9,767 nucleotides of DNA from Candidatus Poseidoniaceae archaeon (GTDB taxonomy: Archaea > Thermoplasmatota > Poseidoniia > Poseidoniales > Poseidoniaceae), in NCBI GenBank assembly GCA_022451765.1, contig JAKUNY010000049.1, positions 1-9,767 of the forward strand, given 5' to 3'. The notes beneath the pieces were generated by a model. That model did no database searches, was not told where the DNA came from, and saw only the letters and a list, made by a program, of their open reading frames with translations. Each line of letters opens with the position of its first letter. The first letter of the stretch is position 1. This document shows positions 6,637 through 9,767 of the stretch, piece by piece. Both the position numbers and the translations under genes were made by a program.

Positions 6637-6792
6637 TCAAGGGTCGTTCATGCGTCGATGAAAGGCTTGACGTTTCTCAACCTCTTCGAATTTCTTCCTT
6701 AATTTACGAACAAGAAATCTTCCGGCTATGAACAACGCGATTGCATTGATGAACAGAAGAATCCATTCAACTCCCCCCCATTCTTCAAACAT
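6637..6792 (-). CDS. 51-residue single-span membrane protein
   Basis: A short gene easily missed by length cut-offs. The translation begins MFEEWGGVEW, then has one hydrophobic segment at about 11-27 (ILLFINAIALFIAGRFL), then a highly basic and charged helix at 28-47 (RKLRKKFEEVEKRQAFHRR) and ends MNDP. The positive-inside rule suggests an N-out, C-in anchor with a cytoplasmic basic helix. The evidence that it is real is its start: GAGGTGA precedes the ATG with a 4-nt spacer, and this ribosome site overlaps the ferredoxin stop codon. It lies between the ferredoxin and xseA in the same orientation, with 35 nt to the xseA ATG. I know no family for it. Its position suggests it may tether or regulate a neighbour, which is a guess. 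Confidence 0.72.
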   Translation of the reverse strand: MFEEWGGVEWILLFINAIALFIAGRFLVRKLRKKFEEVEKRQAFHRRMNDP

Positions 6793-6796
6793 CGAT

Positions 6797-6804
6797 TCAC
6801 CTCA
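6797..6804 (-). promoter_or_regulatory. Stop codon fused to Shine-Dalgarno (TGAGGTGA) before the 51-residue gene
   Basis: The ferredoxin stop TGA is the first three bases of TGAGGTGA, whose GAGGTGA is complementary to the 3' end of 16S rRNA. After the spacer ATCG comes the ATG at 6792. A terminating ribosome would therefore stand on the next start's binding site, favouring reinitiation. The identical 8-mer with the same spacing appears before the ferredoxin gene. Confidence 0.75.
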
Positions 6805-7083
6805 AAGCGGGGGGCGAACGTCAATGTCCACATCCCCAGAAGGCCATCCAATACAACCCAGTCGTGCTTGCTCCTCGACCATCTCTTCATCAAGGCCAGG
6901 AGGCAGTTCATCTGGGAGCGGATCTTCTCCACTTAGCAATGTAATCATGCAGGTTCCACATGTACCGGACGTACAGTTCGTTGGAATAACAACGCCTGCC
7001 GTTTCAGCAAGTTCAGCCAAAGGAACATCTGGCTGGACTATGGCTTGTCCAAGCAAATTAATGCCGCGAAAGAATCGAACCAC
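6802..7083 (-). CDS. 2Fe-2S ferredoxin, plant/adrenodoxin-like fold
   Basis: Small cytosolic electron carrier. From GTG 7083 it has 93 residues, with cysteines C37, C42, C45 (CTSGTCGTC) and C77 (LGCIGW), the C-x4-C-x2-C...C pattern that binds one 2Fe-2S cluster. An acidic stretch between them (GEDPLPDELPPGLDEEMVEEQ) could bind a reductase or redox partner. The end is DVDIDVRPPL. The start is a problem: the good ribosome site GAGGTGA ends at 7103, 19 nt before the GTG but exactly 4 nt before an in-frame ATC at 7098, the same spacing as in the next gene. Starting at ATC would give 98 residues beginning (M)TQPSVVRFF. No ATG, GTG or TTG lies between the upstream in-frame stop and 7083. The partner is unknown; its place in an ExoVII operon suggests a redox or Fe-S link to DNA metabolism, but this is inference. 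Confidence 0.9.
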   Translation of the reverse strand: MVRFFRGINLLGQAIVQPDVPLAELAETAGVVIPTNCTSGTCGTCMITLLSGEDPLPDELPPGLDEEMVEEQARLGCIGWPSGDVDIDVRPPL

Positions 7084-7102
7084 GGATGGCTGAGTGATGA
7101 TT

Positions 7103-7110
7103 TCACCTCA
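7103..7110 (-). promoter_or_regulatory. Stop codon fused to Shine-Dalgarno (TGAGGTGA) before the ferredoxin
   Basis: The stop of the zinc-ribbon gene (TGA, 7108-7110) opens the 8-mer TGAGGTGA. The 4-nt spacer AATC is followed by ATC (7096-7098) in the ferredoxin frame, where ATG would be expected. It is the best evidence that ferredoxin translation starts upstream of GTG 7083. Confidence 0.7.
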
Positions 7111-8199
7111 ACGGCCTGGCTTGTTTCGGGTCCAACGACCCGTTTGCTTGTTGAAGAACAAGCCAGCTTTCTTCATCCACTTGTTGAACTTGGTTGCACC
7201 AGCGCCGGTTCGTAGGATGAAGTCTTCACGATCTTCTTGTGCTTGGATGTAGCCTTTTACTGCAAGGGTTTGATCAATCCAGTCGTTGATGTCCATGAGT
7301 CCACCGGTTAGGCCTGTGGATTCGATTTCTGCACTGATGAGATCGGCTGTCGCACCAGTTGCTTCGAGGTCCTTACGAAGTTGCTCGTTAACATCAGCAA
7401 AGCCCATGTTTGCAGGCTTTGGTGGAACCGGTCTGCGCGGGGCCTTGTCGACATCGATGGTGATCCGTGTACCGTTTTCCAATCGAGTGTTTACCATGTC
7501 GCTGAGTGAGGGGGTGAAGCTGGTTTCACATTCCCAACATATGAGTGCGTAGTCTTCGCCTCGATCCATATCTCGAGACTGCCGAGGGTCCATTTCCTCT
7601 CCGCATTCAGGACAAGCGTGGAAGATGAGGGCTGGAACGTGTTTTCGTCGGAAGTCAACGATGTCCTGAGGTGTACCCTCCAATTCGAGCATTTCATGAT
7701 CGCGTGCCGCTTCAAGCCCACGCGTTTCAAGTTGGTCTCGAATCTTGACTTTCTGGTCGTCCTTTCCTTCGTCGTCAAGGCTGTTTTCAAGTTTGACGAT
7801 CAATTCAACGGTTTTCCCAAGGCGATTCATAATCAGTTTCTTGTCTTTGAAGGCAGTAACCTTTGCGAGTTTAATCCGCTCTTTCTGTTCGGCGAGTTCG
7901 CTAAGCACGTCCTTTTGCTTACGCTTGAACCGCATTTCTTCAATGCGACTTTCCTGTTTTCGGTCTGGTGCGAGAACCTTTGCCAGGAAACGTTCCTTTC
8001 CGTGACTCTGCGGACCCGCAGCGATGATACTGATGACCCCTTCGGCAATATCCTGTTTCAGTCCATAGTTGCCAACAAGCTTCTCAGCGTCAATTTTCTT
8101 CAGGTCGCCAATTTTGAGTCCAGCATCAGCGAGCAGTTGTGCGGTTGAGTCATCGATTCCTCGACGAAGTAGTGCAAGGTAGGTGTCTTTCTTTGCCAT
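7108..8199 (-). CDS. Helix-hairpin-helix, coiled-coil and zinc-ribbon protein of unknown function
   Basis: 363 residues that I cannot assign to a named family. The N-terminus (about 5-60) has the rhythm of a helix-hairpin-helix domain like those of RNA polymerase alpha C-termini and repair proteins: LLRRGIDDSTAQLLADAG, then LKKIDAEKLVGNYGLKQDI. A long, charged, probably coiled-coil region follows (about 75-175). A zinc ribbon is formed by C196 and C199 (CPECG) and C221 and C224 (CWEC). A proline-rich linker (255-263) leads to a C-terminal helical region and an aromatic, basic end (NKWMKKAGLFFNKQTGRW, 339-356). The make-up suggests nucleic-acid binding. The ATG at 8199 follows GGAGGGG with 5 nt spacing. 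It is the first gene after ksgA and is linked to the ferredoxin by the TGAGGTGA junction, so it probably leads the ExoVII operon. Confidence 0.85.
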   Translation of the reverse strand: MAKKDTYLALLRRGIDDSTAQLLADAGLKIGDLKKIDAEKLVGNYGLKQDIAEGVISIIAAGPQSHGKERFLAKVLAPDRKQESRIEEMRFKRKQKDVLSELAEQKERIKLAKVTAFKDKKLIMNRLGKTVELIVKLENSLDDEGKDDQKVKIRDQLETRGLEAARDHEMLELEGTPQDIVDFRRKHVPALIFHACPECGEEMDPRQSRDMDRGEDYALICWECETSFTPSLSDMVNTRLENGTRITIDVDKAPRRPVPPKPANMGFADVNEQLRKDLEATGATADLISAEIESTGLTGGLMDINDWIDQTLAVKGYIQAQEDREDFILRTGAGATKFNKWMKKAGLFFNKQTGRWTRNKPGR

Positions 8200-8275
8200 A
8201 TCATCCCCTCCGACAATGTCAGGCGAGGGGACCTCCCTAAGAAAACCCTCCCCTGCCTTTGTTTACTATGGAACA
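8200..8275 (-). promoter_or_regulatory. Purine-rich leader and possible promoter upstream of the zinc-ribbon gene
   Basis: The largest gap on the minus strand (76 bp). CATAGTAAAC (8261-8270) is a weak TATA-like element that would place a transcript start near 8240. The leader carries several SD-like purine runs: GGGGAGGG (8246-8253), AGGGAGGT (8231-8238) and the actual site GGAGGGG (8205-8211). AGGGGA (8249-8254) can pair with TCCCCT (8226-8231). It may be a leader with competing ribosome sites, or simply a purine-rich spacer; ksgA readthrough is equally possible. Confidence 0.35.
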
Positions 8276-9142
8276 TCACTTCGAGCCTTTTTCAACCTTC
8301 TTGGCGAGATCAATCCAATCCTCCAATGTCAATTCTTCAGGACGTGCATTCATCATCTCCCAATCTTGGAGTGATTGCATTGCATCTTTCCATCGTTGAG
8401 CATGCCACCCTTTGATACGAGAGATACGCCTTGGAGCTTTTTTCATGCTGGACCGAATTTTCTTTCTCCGTTGGTCAAATGCATGGTGAATCAATTGTTG
8501 CAGAAGTCTCTTATCAACAGGAAACTCTCTTCCATGCGGCTTCATCCCAACAACTTGGGATTGAACAGCAGGCTGTGGGCTAAAGTGGTGAGGTGGAACC
8601 ATGTGGTGTTCTTCGACATCCCAATCCAAGGCCACAGTCAACCCGAGGGAGCCGACGTCAGCAGGGTGGTTCATTGACAGACGTTGTGCGAATTCGAGTT
8701 GCAGCATAAGCACAACGTGAGCGATTGGATTTGTTTGTTCTTTGAGATGGCGAGTTAGTTTCTTGATGAGCGGCGAAGAAATTTGGTAAGGAATGTTGGC
8801 TACAACTTTGGTGACATCATCAGGCCAATCAACGGTTAATGCGTCATCGTGATGAAGCATGAGTTGTTTCGCATTTTGCTCTTCGCGAAATGCTTCATCA
8901 AGGTGAAGCACAGGAGCATCATCGATTTCTATCGCAGTGACTCGCGCTCCCGTTGCCAGCAGTCGTTGTGTAAGAGTCCCCGGTCCAGGGCCAATTTCTA
9001 GGATGTGGTCGTTTTCGCAAACCTCTGCAATGCTGATCATCCGGTCAAGCATTTCATCATCGATAAGGAAGTGTTGACCTAAATCCGTGTTTGGAGGTTG
9101 GTAAGCCCGGAGACGATCAACCAATTCCCGAGCAGACTTCAT
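8276..9142 (-). CDS. ksgA: 16S rRNA dimethyladenosine transferase KsgA/RsmA (Dim1 family)
   Basis: Dimethylates two adjacent adenines in the loop near the 3' end of 16S rRNA, a late checkpoint in small-subunit maturation. The 288 residues contain LGQHFL (21-26), the AdoMet-binding loop EIGPGPGTLT (49-58), acidic ribose-contacting residues in IEID (71-74), HHDDAL (97-102), the catalytic NIPYQISSPL (116-125), and FSPQPAVQSQVV (187-198), the family's FxPxPxVxSxVV. The C-terminal basic helical domain (about 215-285, with DQRRKKIRSSMKKAPRR) matches the rRNA-binding part of Dim1 proteins. The length is normal. The ATG overlaps the DUF655 stop as ATGA, and GGTGA lies 4 nt upstream. The pairing with DUF655 is a conserved archaeal arrangement. 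Confidence 0.96.
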   Translation of the reverse strand: MKSARELVDRLRAYQPPNTDLGQHFLIDDEMLDRMISIAEVCENDHILEIGPGPGTLTQRLLATGARVTAIEIDDAPVLHLDEAFREEQNAKQLMLHHDDALTVDWPDDVTKVVANIPYQISSPLIKKLTRHLKEQTNPIAHVVLMLQLEFAQRLSMNHPADVGSLGLTVALDWDVEEHHMVPPHHFSPQPAVQSQVVGMKPHGREFPVDKRLLQQLIHHAFDQRRKKIRSSMKKAPRRISRIKGWHAQRWKDAMQSLQDWEMMNARPEELTLEDWIDLAKKVEKGSK

Positions 9143-9767
9143 GCATTCACCGGAAACAGGTGGTCAATAAGTCGAGGCTGAAGTGTTCGGTCTTCGACTT
9201 CAGAGAAGAATCGGCGAGCGAGTAATTCAGCAGAATCAATGCCACATCTCTCATTCAATTCAGCCATTGAGGAAAACCCAGATGAGCCCCTAAGCTCAGC
9301 CATTTGCAAGGCTTTCTTGTTGCCAATTCCTGCGAGCAATTCAAAGGCATGCTGTTTGAGCGAGAGATTTCCTGCTTTGTTGAAGAAGGCATCAACAAAG
9401 TGTTTCCCATGTTCCTCAACAAACAATTGAAGAATCAATGGGAAATCCATTTTTGCAGAATTGGACATCTTGTCCATTCGTGCTCCACCAAGAATCGACC
9501 CTTCAGGGTCTCCTTCTCCATCGCCGCCAACGTAAATTCGCATGCTTGGTAGGAGTGCTTCACTTGATTCAATTGCAATTCGGCATGGGATGACAGTATC
9601 CTCGGGAAACCCGGTGACAATACCTTCGCTTGTGTCATGTTCTACGACTCGGACCCATTTTGCATCGTAGAGCGGCTGACCGTCTCGGCGACGCTGTTGA
9701 GGGCGTTGCTGTCGTGTGTTGCTACGATTGTCTCGGCGTTGCTGGGGTCGATGTTGACGTTGTTGGG
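9139..9767 (-). CDS. DUF655 family RNA/DNA-binding protein (5' end beyond window)
   Basis: Archaeal protein of unknown exact role, usually next to ksgA and so linked to ribosome maturation. The open frame continues through the right edge; 208 complete codons plus the stop are visible, and the internal ATG at 9543 is not the start. The conserved core is present: a beta-rich OB-like part (AKWVRVVEHD, GIVTGFPEDT, MRIYVGGDGE), the helical stretch LILQLFVEEHGKHFVDAFFNKAGNLSL, shown here in outline, and a helix-hairpin-helix with HAFELLAGIGNKKALQMAE and FSSMAELNERCGI. In front of the core lies a tail of about 30 visible residues made almost only of Gln, Arg, Pro and Asn with repeated RPQQRR, which is unusual and probably disordered. 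It overlaps ksgA by 4 nt. The family call is firm from the core pattern and the neighbour. Confidence 0.9.
   Translation of the reverse strand, partial: QQRQHRPQQRRDNRSNTRQQRPQQRRRDGQPLYDAKWVRVVEHDTSEGIVTGFPEDTVIPCRIAIESSEALLPSMRIYVGGDGEGDPEGSILGGARMDKMSNSAKMDFPLILQLFVEEHGKHFVDAFFNKAGNLSLKQHAFELLAGIGNKKALQMAELRGSSGFSSMAELNERCGIDSAELLARRFFSEVEDRTLQPRLIDHLFPVNA

Noticed and set aside
6602..6640. xseA start at TTG 6640
   Set aside because: The extra 13 residues do not resemble XseA N-termini and the ATG at 6601 sits right before conserved sequence, although the TTGA overlap keeps it possible.
7618..8148. Plus-strand ORF of 176 codons
   Set aside because: It is antisense to the zinc-ribbon gene, begins in mid-gene without a ribosome site, and its Phe/Leu/Val-rich composition is what antisense of a Lys/Glu-rich coiled coil gives.
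9680..9767. CRISPR-like or tandem repeat at the right edge
   Set aside because: The GTTG-rich pattern is irregular, keeps one open frame and encodes the Gln/Arg tail of DUF655; there are no spacers.

Overview
The window looks like ordinary chromosomal DNA of an archaeon. The best guess is a marine Thermoplasmatota lineage such as Candidatus Poseidoniales (Marine Group II), but that placement is inference. The archaeal assignment rests on three things: an archaeal-type phosphoglycerate kinase, a DUF655 gene overlapping ksgA (a classic archaeal pair), and apparent histone-fold genes. Base composition is near 50% GC, genes are tightly packed, and Shine-Dalgarno sites of the GAGGTGA type recur. 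I saw no rRNA, tRNA, CRISPR array, insertion sequence or phage gene.

Layout. Positions 1-803 (minus) hold the N-terminal two thirds of pgk, cut by the left edge. After a 262-bp divergent gap comes a plus-strand run: a beta-class DNA methyltransferase without a visible restriction partner (1066-1899), an M24 metallopeptidase with all five metal ligands (1949-3205), a protein that reads as a tandem histone-fold doublet with an acidic tail (3255-3728), a second small histone-fold-like protein (3759-4040), and a multi-pass membrane protein with an internal duplication (4043-4903). The histone-like pair and the membrane gene are close enough to be cotranscribed.

From 4843 to the right edge everything is on the minus strand and is transcribed right to left. 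DUF655 (partial) and ksgA overlap by ATGA. After a 76-bp purine-rich leader come a helix-hairpin-helix/coiled-coil/zinc-ribbon protein, a 2Fe-2S ferredoxin, a 51-residue membrane protein, xseA, xseB (the two subunits of exonuclease VII), and a small DUF59/MIP18-like protein. xseA, xseB and the DUF59-like gene are chained by 4-nt ATGA overlaps. The ferredoxin and 51-residue genes each start after the same stop-plus-ribosome-site string, TGAGGTGA. The two strands converge with a 61-nt overlap of coding sequence at 4843-4903.

Most worth a second look are the histone-fold doublet with its neighbour, the ExoVII operon carrying probable iron-sulfur and zinc proteins, and the ferredoxin, whose well-placed ribosome site points to an ATC codon rather than a normal start. 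Everything here comes from reading the sequence alone; no database search or structure prediction was run.
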